A stretch of 64,000 bases of DNA from the NCBI RefSeq assembly GCF_000949475.1, contig NZ_JRHC01000001.1:1612001-1676000 (forward strand), written 5' to 3'. The notes beneath the pieces are model-generated. The model was not told the DNA's origin. It did not search any database and saw only the letters and a program-made list of their open reading frames with translations. Positions within the stretch are counted from its first letter, which is position 1. Every line of letters begins with the position of its first letter. A program made the translations under genes and the position numbers. This DNA comes from Draconibacterium sediminis. Its GTDB lineage: Bacteria > Bacteroidota > Bacteroidia > Bacteroidales > Prolixibacteraceae. Shown here in pieces: positions 8,634 to 19,155 of this stretch.

Positions 8634-10559
8634 ATGCGGACCAATAAAATTTTATTAACCGGGCTATTCCTGTTGTTTGCTGTGGCGGCTTTTGCTCAAC
8701 AAATGAGTGTTGTGTCGCCCAATCAGAAACTAAAAGTTGAGCTTTCACAGTCAGAAAATAGCGAGTTTTCATCGTGGTTTTTAAAAGTTGATTACCGGTC
8801 TGATGAAGATTTTACTCCTGTAATCCCAAAAATCGATTTGGGTTTACTACGCAACGATCAGGATTTTTCAAAGGCCTTGAGCCTTACAAAGGTTGAACCA
8901 ATCCAATTGATCAAAGAAGAATATACCGCCATACACGGAAAACGTTTGCAACGAAAAAATACCGCCAACGAAATTACCTTCTGTTTTGAAAATGAAAACA
9001 AATCGAAACTGAATTTAATTGTTCGGGCCTGGAACGATGGAGTTACTTTTCGTTACGAGTTTCCTGAAAAAGAAGGTGATTTTGTGATTCAGGACGAGTT
9101 AACCGCCTATACCATTCCCAATAAAACAAACCGCTGGCTGGAAGAATTCGATCTCTCAAATGAACGGCTTTACGCCAACAGCGACAGTGCTTCCGTTCAG
9201 AAAAACTGGTCGTATCCGGCACTTTTCGAAATGCCGGCAACAGATTGCTGGTACCTGATTCATGAAGCAGGTTTAGATAGAAACTACTGTGCAACAAAAC
9301 TGAGCAACTACAGTGTTGCCGATCAATATAAAGTTACGCTTCCGCATCCCGGAGAAGGCGAGGGCGAAGCGTTGCCGCAGATTACACTGCCCTGGAGATC
9401 GCCCTGGCGCGTTATTGTGGTGGGCAGTTTGGCCGATGTTGTGGAATCAACTTTGGTCGATGATGCTTCAACACCATCAGTTCTTGAAAATACCGAATGG
9501 GTAGTACCCGGTGTGGCATCGTGGAATTACTGGTCGCATAACCACGGAACAAAAGATTTTAAAACTGTTTGCGAATTTGCAGATTTGGCTGCCGAAATGA
9601 ACTGGCCGTACACTTTACTCGATTGGGAATGGGACCAAATGGAAAACGGCGGTAACCTGGAAGATGCAATCGATTATATCCATTCATTGGGCCTTAAGCC
9701 ACTGATGTGGTACAATTCGAGCATGTTTAAGTGGATTACTTCAACTCCTGTCGACCGGATGAAAACGCATGAAAACCGCGTGGAAGAATTTACCAAACTG
9801 AATAACCTGGGCGTTTACGGGGTGAAAATTGATTTCTTTTTAAGCGAGAAACAATACATGATCGACTACTACCTCGATATTTTAGAGGATGCTGCGCAGT
9901 TTAATATCATGGTTTATTTTCATGGTTGTTTGGTGCCGCGTGGTTGGCAGCGTACTTACCCGCACCTGATGACTTACGAGGGAGTTCGTGGTGCCGAATG
10001 GTACAACAACGGCCCGGAACTTACTGCTGCGGCACCTGAACACAATAATGTATTACCGTACACAAGAAATGTTGTCGGGTCGATGGATTATACACCTGTA
10101 ACATTTACCAACTCACAATATCCGCATATTACATCTTATGCACATGAGCTGGCACTAAGTGTTGTCTTCGAATCGGGCATCCAGCATTTTGCCGATCGCC
10201 CCGAAGGGTTTCGGAATTTGCCCGATGCGGCACGTACATTTTTAAAAGAAGTTCCGGTGGTGTGGGACGAAACAAAATTGCTGGATGGTTATCCCGGCAG
10301 GTTTACCGTAATCGCACGCAAAAAAGCCGGTAACTGGTACGTTGGCGGCATTAATTCAGAAGGAAGAAGAGAAAGACAGCAATCACTTGATTTTGGCTTT
10401 CTGCCCGACGGGAAAAAATACCGATTAACATTAATTGCGGATGGAGAGCATGATACCGTTTTTTCTACGCAATACATGGTGGTTGATAACAGTAGTTCGA
10501 TACATGTGAAAATGCTTCGCAGAGGAGGATTTGCTGCTGTACTTAAACCGCTAGAATAA
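8634..10559 (+). CDS. GH97 glycosidase, retaining type (alpha-galactosidase or related)
   Basis: The 641-residue product has a signal peptide ending at AAFAQ, an N-terminal beta-sandwich to about 280, a (beta/alpha)8 barrel and a short C-terminal beta domain. GH97 contains inverting alpha-glucosidases (SusB) and retaining enzymes with an Asp nucleophile. Here GVKIDFF places Asp400 at the nucleophile position, and Glu449 in TYEGVRGAE fits the acid/base, so the retaining branch is favoured. Retaining members include alpha-galactosidases and beta-L-arabinopyranosidases. Inside a xylan locus, removal of a terminal galactose or arabinopyranose from side chains is the natural guess. It follows the terminator-like hairpin and precedes a GH3 gene by 13 bases. 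Confidence 0.88.
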   Translation: MRTNKILLTGLFLLFAVAAFAQQMSVVSPNQKLKVELSQSENSEFSSWFLKVDYRSDEDFTPVIPKIDLGLLRNDQDFSKALSLTKVEPIQLIKEEYTAIHGKRLQRKNTANEITFCFENENKSKLNLIVRAWNDGVTFRYEFPEKEGDFVIQDELTAYTIPNKTNRWLEEFDLSNERLYANSDSASVQKNWSYPALFEMPATDCWYLIHEAGLDRNYCATKLSNYSVADQYKVTLPHPGEGEGEALPQITLPWRSPWRVIVVGSLADVVESTLVDDASTPSVLENTEWVVPGVASWNYWSHNHGTKDFKTVCEFADLAAEMNWPYTLLDWEWDQMENGGNLEDAIDYIHSLGLKPLMWYNSSMFKWITSTPVDRMKTHENRVEEFTKLNNLGVYGVKIDFFLSEKQYMIDYYLDILEDAAQFNIMVYFHGCLVPRGWQRTYPHLMTYEGVRGAEWYNNGPELTAAAPEHNNVLPYTRNVVGSMDYTPVTFTNSQYPHITSYAHELALSVVFESGIQHFADRPEGFRNLPDAARTFLKEVPVVWDETKLLDGYPGRFTVIARKKAGNWYVGGINSEGRRERQQSLDFGFLPDGKKYRLTLIADGEHDTVFSTQYMVVDNSSSIHVKMLRRGGFAAVLKPLE

Positions 10560-10572
10560 CAAACGAAAGAAG

Positions 10573-13182
10573 ATGATAAGACATTTCCTAAATAGAACGA
10601 TCGTGGTTGGTGCCATTTTGTTGGGAGCCTTCTCGGCATGGGCACAACAATACCCGTATCAAAATCCCGAATTAAGTTCGGAAGAACGTGCAAAAGATTT
10701 GGTTTCGCGATTAACGCTCGAAGAAAAAGCAATATTGATGTGCGACCAGTCGGATGCCATTCCGAGACTCGGGATCAAAAAATTTAACTGGTGGAGCGAA
10801 GCTTTGCATGGCTATGCCAACAACGATAATGTAACCGTTTTTCCGGAACCCATTGGAATGGCGGCTTCGTTTAACGACGAATTGCTGCTTGAAATTTATG
10901 ATGCGGTTTCGGATGAAGGACGGGCCAAATACAACGAATGGATCAATGCCGGAAACGAAAACAAACGTTTTCTGAGCCTTTCGGTGTGGACACCAAACGT
11001 AAACATTTTTCGCGATCCGCGCTGGGGGCGTGGTCAGGAAACTTATGGCGAAGATCCATACCTGACTTCCAGAATGGGCGTTTCAGTAGTAAAAGGTTTG
11101 CAGGGGCCGTCCGATGCCAAATACCGCAAACTACTGGCTTGTGCAAAACACTTTGCCGTGCACTCAGGGCCGGAATGGAGCCGTCACGAGCTCAACCTGA
11201 ACGACATTAGTCCGCGCGAATTGTACGAAACATATTTACCCGCATTTAAAGCTTTGGTGCAGGATGCCGATGTGCGCCAGGTAATGTGTGCTTATCAGCG
11301 CCTCGACGATGAACCTTGTTGCGGAAACACCCGCCTTTTGCAGCGCATATTGCGCGACGAGTGGGGCTATCAGTACATGGTGGTTTCAGATTGTGGTGCG
11401 GTTACCGATTTTTTTACAACCCACAATGTTTCGTCCGATGCGGTGCATGCAGCCTCGAAAGCGGTTTTGGCCGGTACCGATGTGGAATGTGTTTGGGAAA
11501 ATTATCCGTTTATGAATCTTCCTGAGGCCGTTGATCGCGACCTGATAAAAGAAGAAATTATTGATAAAAGCGTGGTGCGTTTGTTAACCGGGCGTTTTGA
11601 TCTGGGCGATTTCGACGACGATGCCATTGTTCCCTACGCTCAAATTCCTCCATCAGTTTTAAACAACGAAAAACATCGCCAACTGGCACTCGACATGGCC
11701 CGGCAAACCCTGACTCTTCTTCAGAATAAAAATGAGGTGTTGCCTTTATCAAAGAAGACAAAAAAGATTGCTGTGATTGGCCCCAATGCCAACGACGAAC
11801 CTATGTTGTGGGGAAATTACAACGGAACACCGGTTCGGACCATTTCTATTCTGGAAGGCATAAAAACCAAACTTCCGGAGCAAAAAATACTATACGATAA
11901 AGCTTGTGATTTGGTAGAAGATAAAGTAACCGAAAGTTATTTTAACCAGTGCAGTTTTGAAGGGAAACCGGGAATTAAAGCAAGGTATTGGAACAATCCC
12001 GACCGTGAAGGCGAGGTTGTAACAACTGACCAAATTGTAAATCCGATTAAAAAGACCACAGCCGGACAGCACGAATTTGCTTCGGGAGTTAAACTGGAAG
12101 GTTTTTCTGCCATCTACGAAACAGAATTTACCGCCAAATCAAGCGAAGAAATTGTTTTTAAAGGCGGTGCTACCGGACATTACGAATTGTTGGTAAACGG
12201 CGAAACAATTATTCAATACGATAATTGGAGAACACTCCCTTCGCGAATTCCATATCAGTTGGAGGCCGGTAAAAAATACAAAATCGAAATTCGCTATGCG
12301 CAGTTGAATAACTGGCAGGCAAATATTGAATTTAACTTAGGAAAAGAAGTGGATGTGGATTATACCGAACTCATAAAAAAACTAAAGGATGTTGAAACCG
12401 TGGTATTTGTTGGTGGTCTTTCCGGAAACCTGGAAGGGGAGGAAATGCCGGTTTCGTACCCCGGTTTTAAAGGAGGCGACCGTACCAATATCGATTTACC
12501 CGCTGTTCAGCGAAACTGTTTGAAAGCTTTAAAAGACGCAGGCAAAAAAGTAGTTTTTGTAAACTGTTCGGGCTCTGCAATCGCTTTAACGCCGGAAACT
12601 GAAACCTGCGATGCCATTTTACAGGCCTGGTATGCCGGCGAATCGGGTGGGCAGGCCATCGCCGATGTGCTTTTTGGCGACTACAATCCTTCAGGAAAAC
12701 TACCGGTTACTTTTTATAAAAGTTCCGATCAACTGAACGATTTTGAGGACTATTCGATGAAGGGGCGCACTTACCGCTACATGGAAGATGCCTTGTTTCC
12801 TTTTGGTCATGGCCTGAGTTATACCAATTTCGAAATTGGTGAAGCCACACTTAGCAAATCAACTTTTAATAAAAATGAAGCGATACAGCTAACTGTCCCG
12901 GTTGCAAATACAGGTTCGTACGACGGAACCGAAATCGTTCAGGTGTATGTGCGTAAAGTCGATGATATTGAAGGACCTCTGAAAACCTTGAAAGGCTTTA
13001 AACGCCTTGAAGTGGCAAAAGGAAAATCGAAGGATGCAGTGATTGATTTACCACCGTCGTCTTTCGAATTTTACGATTGGGCACAACGCAAAATGACTGT
13101 GACTCCGGGGCAGTATGAAGTACTGTACGGAAATAGTTCAGATGCAAACGATTTAAAGAAACAGACAGTCACTATTCAGTAA
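10573..13182 (+). CDS. GH3 beta-xylosidase/beta-glucosidase with inserted PA14 domain
   Basis: The 869-residue product has a signal peptide (SAWAQ, near 25) and a GH3 N-terminal barrel with KHFAVHSGPEWSRH (192-205) and nucleophile Asp273 in VVSDCGAVTDF. A PA14-like sandwich (roughly 455-590, IKARYWNNPDREGE onward) is inserted in the second GH3 domain before the LPAVQRNCLKAL segment. A fibronectin-III-like domain closes the protein. SDCGAV is the pattern of the beta-xylosidase branch, and PA14 insertions are known to shape the substrate pocket. It would release xylose from xylo-oligosaccharides in the periplasm. A glucosidase activity cannot be excluded. Confidence 0.88.
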   Translation: MIRHFLNRTIVVGAILLGAFSAWAQQYPYQNPELSSEERAKDLVSRLTLEEKAILMCDQSDAIPRLGIKKFNWWSEALHGYANNDNVTVFPEPIGMAASFNDELLLEIYDAVSDEGRAKYNEWINAGNENKRFLSLSVWTPNVNIFRDPRWGRGQETYGEDPYLTSRMGVSVVKGLQGPSDAKYRKLLACAKHFAVHSGPEWSRHELNLNDISPRELYETYLPAFKALVQDADVRQVMCAYQRLDDEPCCGNTRLLQRILRDEWGYQYMVVSDCGAVTDFFTTHNVSSDAVHAASKAVLAGTDVECVWENYPFMNLPEAVDRDLIKEEIIDKSVVRLLTGRFDLGDFDDDAIVPYAQIPPSVLNNEKHRQLALDMARQTLTLLQNKNEVLPLSKKTKKIAVIGPNANDEPMLWGNYNGTPVRTISILEGIKTKLPEQKILYDKACDLVEDKVTESYFNQCSFEGKPGIKARYWNNPDREGEVVTTDQIVNPIKKTTAGQHEFASGVKLEGFSAIYETEFTAKSSEEIVFKGGATGHYELLVNGETIIQYDNWRTLPSRIPYQLEAGKKYKIEIRYAQLNNWQANIEFNLGKEVDVDYTELIKKLKDVETVVFVGGLSGNLEGEEMPVSYPGFKGGDRTNIDLPAVQRNCLKALKDAGKKVVFVNCSGSAIALTPETETCDAILQAWYAGESGGQAIADVLFGDYNPSGKLPVTFYKSSDQLNDFEDYSMKGRTYRYMEDALFPFGHGLSYTNFEIGEATLSKSTFNKNEAIQLTVPVANTGSYDGTEIVQVYVRKVDDIEGPLKTLKGFKRLEVAKGKSKDAVIDLPPSSFEFYDWAQRKMTVTPGQYEVLYGNSSDANDLKKQTVTIQ

Positions 13183-13285
13183 TCCTGTTTACGCATTTTG
13201 CTTCATCAAAAATGATGTGGCAGTGGATAGAGGTGGAGTATACCCGAAGTTGGGGATTTCCATTAACAATAGACGATAGAAGTAG

Positions 13286-15643
13286 ATGAAATACAATAGA
13301 AATTATACAAAGAACATTCAGCGACGAATTATATACCTTGTTTTCCTGTTCGCTGCAATGCTTATTTTAGGGAAAGAAGCTAAGGCTCAGTCGTATGCAG
13401 CCTGGTATCGGGATGCGCAAGAAAGAATTGATACACTTCGGAAAGGCGATTTTGGTATTAAAATAATTGATAAAGACGGCAACCCGTTTACAGGTGACGT
13501 TTCGGTGCGCATGAAAAAACACGAATTTCCCTTTGGGATGGCTTTCGATTTTTATGAAGGAGAAGCAAGCATGGGAAATTCATACAGCACCACGGCTGCT
13601 GTTCAGGCCGTTAGCGATGCTAAAATATACCAATCCGAACGGTGGAGTGATTACCTGGCTTACGCCATTCCGGCAGAAAGCGGTAAAAACTATAAGCTTA
13701 CCTTAAAATTTGCTGAGATTTATTTTGGCTCAGGCAATTCGCGGGTATTTAATGTAAAGGTTGAAAATCAATTATTTCTCCAGAATTACGATGTTTATAC
13801 CGAGGCCGGAGGAAAAAATATAGCTGTTGATACGGCTCTTACCATTTTGGCCACCGATAACCAAATAAATATTGAATTAACATCCGTTACCGATAATGTT
13901 GCAATTAAAGGAATTCAACTGGAGGAAATTGGAGGGACACAGGTAACACGAATCAATTGCGGGGGCCCGGAATTAACCACGGGCGATGGGAATTCCTATC
14001 AAAGCGAGCAGGGATTTTTCGATCCTGATGTAAATACAGTTGCCTCAGGTGAACAGTGGATGAAGGCAACCATGTACAAGTATTTTAATTACGGAGTTAC
14101 GGGTAATTCGTTTAAATGGAGTGGTGTTCAGCCCAATCATACAACCCCGAATTATTCCAATTTCGAGAATGCTCTCCGCTGGACCCAAAAAGTAGGCTGG
14201 AAGCTTAGAGGCCACAATTTACTTTGGGGAGGCGATGATGCACATTCCACCCCCGACTGGGTTCGGAACCTGCCAACGACAGAGGCCTTTGTTGATACCT
14301 GTAAAATGAGAATTATTCGCGATGTTTCGCGTTATAAGGGACTGATATCAGAATACGATGTAGTGAATGAACCTTTATCCGGTCATGCCGACTGGATGCG
14401 CAATACACATGGCGATTCCATTATCTGGAATAGTTTTAAATGGGCACGTTCTGCCGACCCAGATGCCGATTTGTATGTAAACGACTACAATGTTGAATAC
14501 AATTGGGGACAAGCCGCAGAATACCGCGATTTAATCCTTGAAATTATTGAAAACGGAGGACCAATTACCGGAGTAGGTATGCAGGCGCACTTTTGGGACT
14601 GTTGCCGGCCAAACGTTGATGAACTGATTAAAAATATCAATATTATTGCAGAGGCCGGGTTACCAATCAGGTTAACTGAGTACGACTTTGGTGGTAATCT
14701 CACCGAAGAAGAACAGGCCGAAGATCTTATTAAAGTATTGACAATTGCTTTTTCGCACCCATCGGTAAACGGAATGATAAGCTGGGTTTTAAGGGATTCG
14801 GACAATGAAGATGGCTGGCGTCCGAAATCAGGCTATTTCAACTTTGATTATACGCCAAAATTAGCTGCCGACACCTTGTTGTATTATACCAAAAAGTTGT
14901 GGGCTACCAATTTCGATTCGCAAATTAGTAGCACCAGTCCCCTGGATTTTAACGCCTACTATGGCGATTACGAAATTGAAGTGGCTTTTGGCGATAGCGT
15001 GAAAGTTTTTACGATACCATGCCTCAAAGAGAATGAAGATTCGGTTTTTACGCTGTATGAAAGCAATGCAAAACTAAAAGGGCCTCAGCTTTTAAACGCC
15101 ACATTCGAAGCCGATAATGTGGTAAAACTCGAATTTGATAAACCCATCGATAACAGCTCCCTGGTTCGAAGCCAGTTTAAATTCTTTTCAACTGATGGAA
15201 TCGGGCTCGACGCTGTAGAGGCTGACCAGTATAACGATAAGGCTATTCTTCTGCAGCTCGACAGGAATGTTAACACAGATGACTACAACACAGTAGCTTA
15301 CTTTCCGGGAAGCTTGAAAGCCACCGATGGAAGTTCTGCCGAAGCATTTGGGCCTAAGAAAATTGGTACCCCGGATACCCAGGTTGGAATTGAGCTTGGA
15401 AAAGACTTTGATAATGAACTCAGAGTATTCCCGAACCCGGCAACAACAGTTTTAAATATCGAATATTCTGAAGCTCCTTACAAAGTTTCGGTTTACAACA
15501 GTATTGGGGTGCTGGTACATTCGCTGGAAAGTTCTGAGCCGCTGATAAATATTAATATAGACAGCTATACAAAAGGATTATACCTGGTTCGGATTACCGA
15601 CAACGATAATAACGTGTTAACCCGCAAAGTGATAGTTAATTAA
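13286..15643 (+). CDS. GH10 endo-xylanase with nested malectin-like domain and T9SS tail
   Basis: The 785-residue product has a signal peptide (cleavage near 35). The GH10 barrel begins near 55 and is interrupted after FPFGMAFDF (81-89) by a malectin-like carbohydrate-binding domain of about 165 residues (YQSERW 115-120; FAEIYFGSGNSRVFNV 142-157). The RINCGGPE segment that normally opens a malectin domain comes last, at 222-229. The barrel resumes with KYFNYGVTGNSFKW. Glu362 in DVVNEP is the acid/base and Glu465 in LTEYDF the nucleophile. After the barrel come beta domains and a type A sorting tail (FPNPATTVLNIEY to the end), so the enzyme should leave the cell through T9SS and act on xylan at the surface. 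It is the clearest endo-xylanase in the window. Confidence 0.93.
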   Translation: MKYNRNYTKNIQRRIIYLVFLFAAMLILGKEAKAQSYAAWYRDAQERIDTLRKGDFGIKIIDKDGNPFTGDVSVRMKKHEFPFGMAFDFYEGEASMGNSYSTTAAVQAVSDAKIYQSERWSDYLAYAIPAESGKNYKLTLKFAEIYFGSGNSRVFNVKVENQLFLQNYDVYTEAGGKNIAVDTALTILATDNQINIELTSVTDNVAIKGIQLEEIGGTQVTRINCGGPELTTGDGNSYQSEQGFFDPDVNTVASGEQWMKATMYKYFNYGVTGNSFKWSGVQPNHTTPNYSNFENALRWTQKVGWKLRGHNLLWGGDDAHSTPDWVRNLPTTEAFVDTCKMRIIRDVSRYKGLISEYDVVNEPLSGHADWMRNTHGDSIIWNSFKWARSADPDADLYVNDYNVEYNWGQAAEYRDLILEIIENGGPITGVGMQAHFWDCCRPNVDELIKNINIIAEAGLPIRLTEYDFGGNLTEEEQAEDLIKVLTIAFSHPSVNGMISWVLRDSDNEDGWRPKSGYFNFDYTPKLAADTLLYYTKKLWATNFDSQISSTSPLDFNAYYGDYEIEVAFGDSVKVFTIPCLKENEDSVFTLYESNAKLKGPQLLNATFEADNVVKLEFDKPIDNSSLVRSQFKFFSTDGIGLDAVEADQYNDKAILLQLDRNVNTDDYNTVAYFPGSLKATDGSSAEAFGPKKIGTPDTQVGIELGKDFDNELRVFPNPATTVLNIEYSEAPYKVSVYNSIGVLVHSLESSEPLININIDSYTKGLYLVRITDNDNNVLTRKVIVN

Positions 15644-15672
15644 GTTTTTAACCGTTTTATAATTCAATTAAA

Positions 15673-17043
15673 ATGAAAACAAAGTTTAGCCTGGTTTTAT
15701 TCATCGGAATGTTTCTTGCAACGATGGGCTACGCGCAAAACCCTATAATTCAAACTTATTACACGGCCGACCCGGCACCAATGGTGTACGATGGTACGGT
15801 ATATCTTTATACGAGTCACGACGAGGATTCAACAGTAAATAACTTTTTTACCATGTACGACTGGCGTTGTTATTCGTCAACCGATATGGTGAACTGGACC
15901 GATCACGGTGCAGTGGCTTCGCTGAAAAGTTTTGCATGGCTCGATAAAACAAATGGCGCATGGGCACCACAGTGCATCGAGCGAAACGGAAAGTTTTACC
16001 TCTATGTTCCCATACACGGAGAAGGTATTTCGGTATTGGTTGCCGATTCTCCAACTGGTCCGTTTACCGACCCGCTCGGAAAACGTTTGATCGAAACGGA
16101 TCACATTTGGCAGGACATTGATCCTACCGTGTATGTCGACGATGATGGCCAGTCGTATCTGTACTGGGGAAACCCAAAGTTGTGGTACGTGAAGTTAAAC
16201 GAAGATATGATTTCATACGACCAGAGTATCGGGCAAAATGGAGTTGTTTCAACCGAAATGACTACTGAAGCTTTTGGCTCGCACAAAGGTCGCGATGGTA
16301 AACCCGGTCCTTCTTATACCGAAGGCCCCTGGTTTTACAAACGCAACAATTTGTACTACATGGTTTATGCCGCTGCCGGTATTCCCGAGTACATTGCCTA
16401 TTCCACTTCAACATCGCCCGAAGGGCCATGGACCTACAAAGGATTTGTTATGGAAAGAGCGCCACACCTGGCTTTTACAAACCATTCAGGGATTATCGAT
16501 TTTAAAGGAAACTCCTATTTTTTCTATCACAGTCAGGAGTTGTCAGGTGGAGAAGGATTTAAACGATCAACAAGTGTGGAACAGTTTGAATACAATCCCG
16601 ACGGGACCATTCCTGTAATTGAACCTACAAAGGAAGGCGTAACCACAAGTGTTGAAAACCTGAATCCGTTTAAACGGGTTGAAGCCGAAACCATTGCCTG
16701 GTCGGAAGGACTGAAAACAAAATCGGATGAAACAGTTGGTGTTTATGTAAGCAGTATCGATAACAACGATTTTATAAAAATACGAAGTGTTGATTTTGGC
16801 AAAGGAGCCAAAAAGTTTGAAGCCGGTGTTGCTTCAGCACAATCAGGAAGTATTGAAATCCGCATCGATGAAAAAGACGGTGAGTTATTAGGCGTTCTTT
16901 CGGTTACCGGAACCGGAGGAGAACAAAACTGGAAAACGCTTTCAACCAAAATGAAGGAGGCCAAAGGTGTTCACGATGTTTACCTGGTTTTCAAAGGAGA
17001 AGACAAGGACTTATTCAATTTCGACTGGTGGCAATTTAAATAA
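15673..17043 (+). CDS. GH43 glycosidase with C-terminal CBM6
   Basis: The 456-residue product has a signal peptide ending at GYAQ (22). The GH43 residues are Asp33 in TADPAPM, Asp150 in QDIDPTV and Glu217 in YTEGPWF. A CBM6-like beta-sandwich covers about 325-456 (RVEAETIAWSEG to FNFDWWQFK). It is paralogous to the genes at 22717 and 56511. The family includes alpha-L-arabinofuranosidases and beta-xylosidases, and CBM6 commonly binds xylan ends. It follows GH10 by 29 bases. The likely role is debranching of arabinoxylan. The arabinose linkage attacked cannot be predicted. Confidence 0.88.
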   Translation: MKTKFSLVLFIGMFLATMGYAQNPIIQTYYTADPAPMVYDGTVYLYTSHDEDSTVNNFFTMYDWRCYSSTDMVNWTDHGAVASLKSFAWLDKTNGAWAPQCIERNGKFYLYVPIHGEGISVLVADSPTGPFTDPLGKRLIETDHIWQDIDPTVYVDDDGQSYLYWGNPKLWYVKLNEDMISYDQSIGQNGVVSTEMTTEAFGSHKGRDGKPGPSYTEGPWFYKRNNLYYMVYAAAGIPEYIAYSTSTSPEGPWTYKGFVMERAPHLAFTNHSGIIDFKGNSYFFYHSQELSGGEGFKRSTSVEQFEYNPDGTIPVIEPTKEGVTTSVENLNPFKRVEAETIAWSEGLKTKSDETVGVYVSSIDNNDFIKIRSVDFGKGAKKFEAGVASAQSGSIEIRIDEKDGELLGVLSVTGTGGEQNWKTLSTKMKEAKGVHDVYLVFKGEDKDLFNFDWWQFK

Positions 17044-17092
17044 GAGACCTGGCAAATATAAAACGAAGTAAAAACAGACAGAGGAGATATAG

Positions 17093-19138
17093 ATGAAGAA
17101 GATTTTAGTGTGGTGCGTGGTGTTGATGATTTTTATGCCAATTACTCATTTGTTGGCATGGGAGGGAATGCCTATGCCAAAACTTCATGTAGAAGGACGT
17201 TATTTAAAAGATTCTACCGGGCACGTTGTAAATCTGCATGGATTTGCACAAACCTATTCGCCCTGGTTTAACGAGCGAAATACCCAATGGAATAACTACG
17301 ATGTTCAAGCGTGTTTGAATTACAATCAACAGATTATCGATGATATTTTAACAGCCGGTTGGGAAATGAACTTTGTGCGTTTGCACATGGACCCATACTG
17401 GAGTAATACGCCCGGCTGTTCAGGCCGTTACGAAGGTGAAGAATGTTTTAGCGAAACGCGTTTTGTAAAATACCTCGATGAGGTTTTTGTGCCTATGGCC
17501 GAATATGCTGTTACAAAAGGTTTGTATGTGGTGATGCGTCCTCCGGGAGTATGCCCCGATAGCATTGAAGTTGGTGGCGTTTACCAGGAATACCTGCTTA
17601 AAGTGTGGGATATTGTAGCGCAACATCCGAAATTGAAAGATAATCCGAACATCATGTTCGAGTTGGCCAACGAGCCTATTAAAATACTTGGACCTGACGG
17701 AACATACGGATCAGGAACGCAGGGGCATTTCGATAATCTGAAAACCTATTTTCAGGCCATTGTTGATACCATTAGAGCCAGCACGGATAACATACTTTGG
17801 ATACCGGGTCTGGGATGGCAGTCGCAATATTCGGGTTATGCCATTAACCCCATCGAAGGAGAAAATATTGGTTATGCCGTTCATGTTTATCCGGGCTGGT
17901 TTAACAGCGGAAACGGATACGAGCCTTTCCAAAGAGGATGGAACGAACAGGTTCAGCCGGTGGCCGATTTTGCTCCGATTATGGTAACCGAAATGGACTG
18001 GGCACCGGAGAAATACGAGTCCTCGTGGGGTAAAGATATTACCGGTACTGCGGGCGGCGAAGGTTTTGGTGCCAACTTTAAAAAAATTACCGATGAATGT
18101 GGCAATGTAAGCTGGTTGCTTTTTACCAGCCCTGATCTGCTGGACGATTTTACAGGAATTGCCCCGGCAGCCGGAGAAGAGTTTACTTTTTTGAATGATC
18201 CTGAAGCTTGTCCATGGCCAATTTATCAATGGTTTAAGGACTACAGACAGGAGTACGATTTTGAAGGGGCATCAGAAGACTATTTAACGCTCACTGATCT
18301 GATTGTTGAGAATGGCGAGGCCTTATCGGTGATGACAAGCAGTTCAACAAGTTTAACAGTAAACGCTGTTTTTGCCGACGGACACACGGAGAACATCAGC
18401 TCTCTGGCAGAATACACAATTGACAAGCCCGAAATTATACAGGTGTTAAGGGGACGAATTCATGCACTTAAGGACGGTGAAGCAAATATCGTAATTTCTT
18501 ACACCGGGCCGGGCGGAAACAAAATGCAGGCAACTGTACAGGTTAATGCCAGCACATTTCCGTTAAGCAACGAAGTGTTTAATCCTGATATTTGGGAAGA
18601 CGGATCCTTTGATGAAACAAGCGGTACACTCATTACCGGCCAATATGGTTTTGGAGGCTGGTACTACAGTAACGGTGTCGATCTTTCAAACTATAAATAC
18701 CTGGTAGTGAAACTGGGAAATACAAATGCCTGTGGGTTTTCATTCCGTTTATACGACGAAAACAGTTACTGGACAACACCAGGAATTTATGATGTTGGCA
18801 ACGAAGACCAGGTGGTGGTTTCGCTCGATAATATGTACAAAGACGGAACAACAACCCAAATGGATCCCTCACATATTTATTATGTTGGTTTCTGGTCAAC
18901 CGGTGGTTGTCCGCTAATCATCAATGATATATACCTCACTAACGACGAAAATTACGCAAAGCCTACCGGAATATATGATCTTTTTCCTGTCGATTCTGAA
19001 CCCGAATTTGTTGATGTTTACACCATTACCGGTGCAAGAATACGCTCACAGGTGAAAAGGTCCCAGGCAACAAAAGGGCTAAAAGATGGGATATACATAG
19101 TTGGTAGAAAGAAAGTTGTTGTGGTTGGAGAATACTAA
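17093..19138 (+). CDS. GH5 endo-glycanase with Ig-like and carbohydrate-binding-like modules
   Basis: The 681-residue product has a signal peptide (ITHLLAW, near 22). The GH5 barrel runs from about 30 to 390, with acid/base Glu194 in FELANEP and nucleophile Glu300 in VTEMDW. A group-2 bacterial Ig-like domain (about 395-490) follows, then a beta-sandwich resembling a carbohydrate-binding module (about 495-635). The end (VDVYTITGARI, then GLKDGIYIVG) resembles the short sorting tail of many Bacteroidota secreted enzymes. Lying between GH43 and GH30 in a xylan locus, it is probably a xylanase, but GH5 also contains glucanases and mannanases. A good Shine-Dalgarno-like GAGGAG lies 11 bases upstream, supporting the start. 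The next gene starts 18 bases after its stop. Confidence 0.85.
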   Translation: MKKILVWCVVLMIFMPITHLLAWEGMPMPKLHVEGRYLKDSTGHVVNLHGFAQTYSPWFNERNTQWNNYDVQACLNYNQQIIDDILTAGWEMNFVRLHMDPYWSNTPGCSGRYEGEECFSETRFVKYLDEVFVPMAEYAVTKGLYVVMRPPGVCPDSIEVGGVYQEYLLKVWDIVAQHPKLKDNPNIMFELANEPIKILGPDGTYGSGTQGHFDNLKTYFQAIVDTIRASTDNILWIPGLGWQSQYSGYAINPIEGENIGYAVHVYPGWFNSGNGYEPFQRGWNEQVQPVADFAPIMVTEMDWAPEKYESSWGKDITGTAGGEGFGANFKKITDECGNVSWLLFTSPDLLDDFTGIAPAAGEEFTFLNDPEACPWPIYQWFKDYRQEYDFEGASEDYLTLTDLIVENGEALSVMTSSSTSLTVNAVFADGHTENISSLAEYTIDKPEIIQVLRGRIHALKDGEANIVISYTGPGGNKMQATVQVNASTFPLSNEVFNPDIWEDGSFDETSGTLITGQYGFGGWYYSNGVDLSNYKYLVVKLGNTNACGFSFRLYDENSYWTTPGIYDVGNEDQVVVSLDNMYKDGTTTQMDPSHIYYVGFWSTGGCPLIINDIYLTNDENYAKPTGIYDLFPVDSEPEFVDVYTITGARIRSQVKRSQATKGLKDGIYIVGRKKVVVVGEY

Positions 19139-19155
19139 GAGTAGGATTAGAAAGC

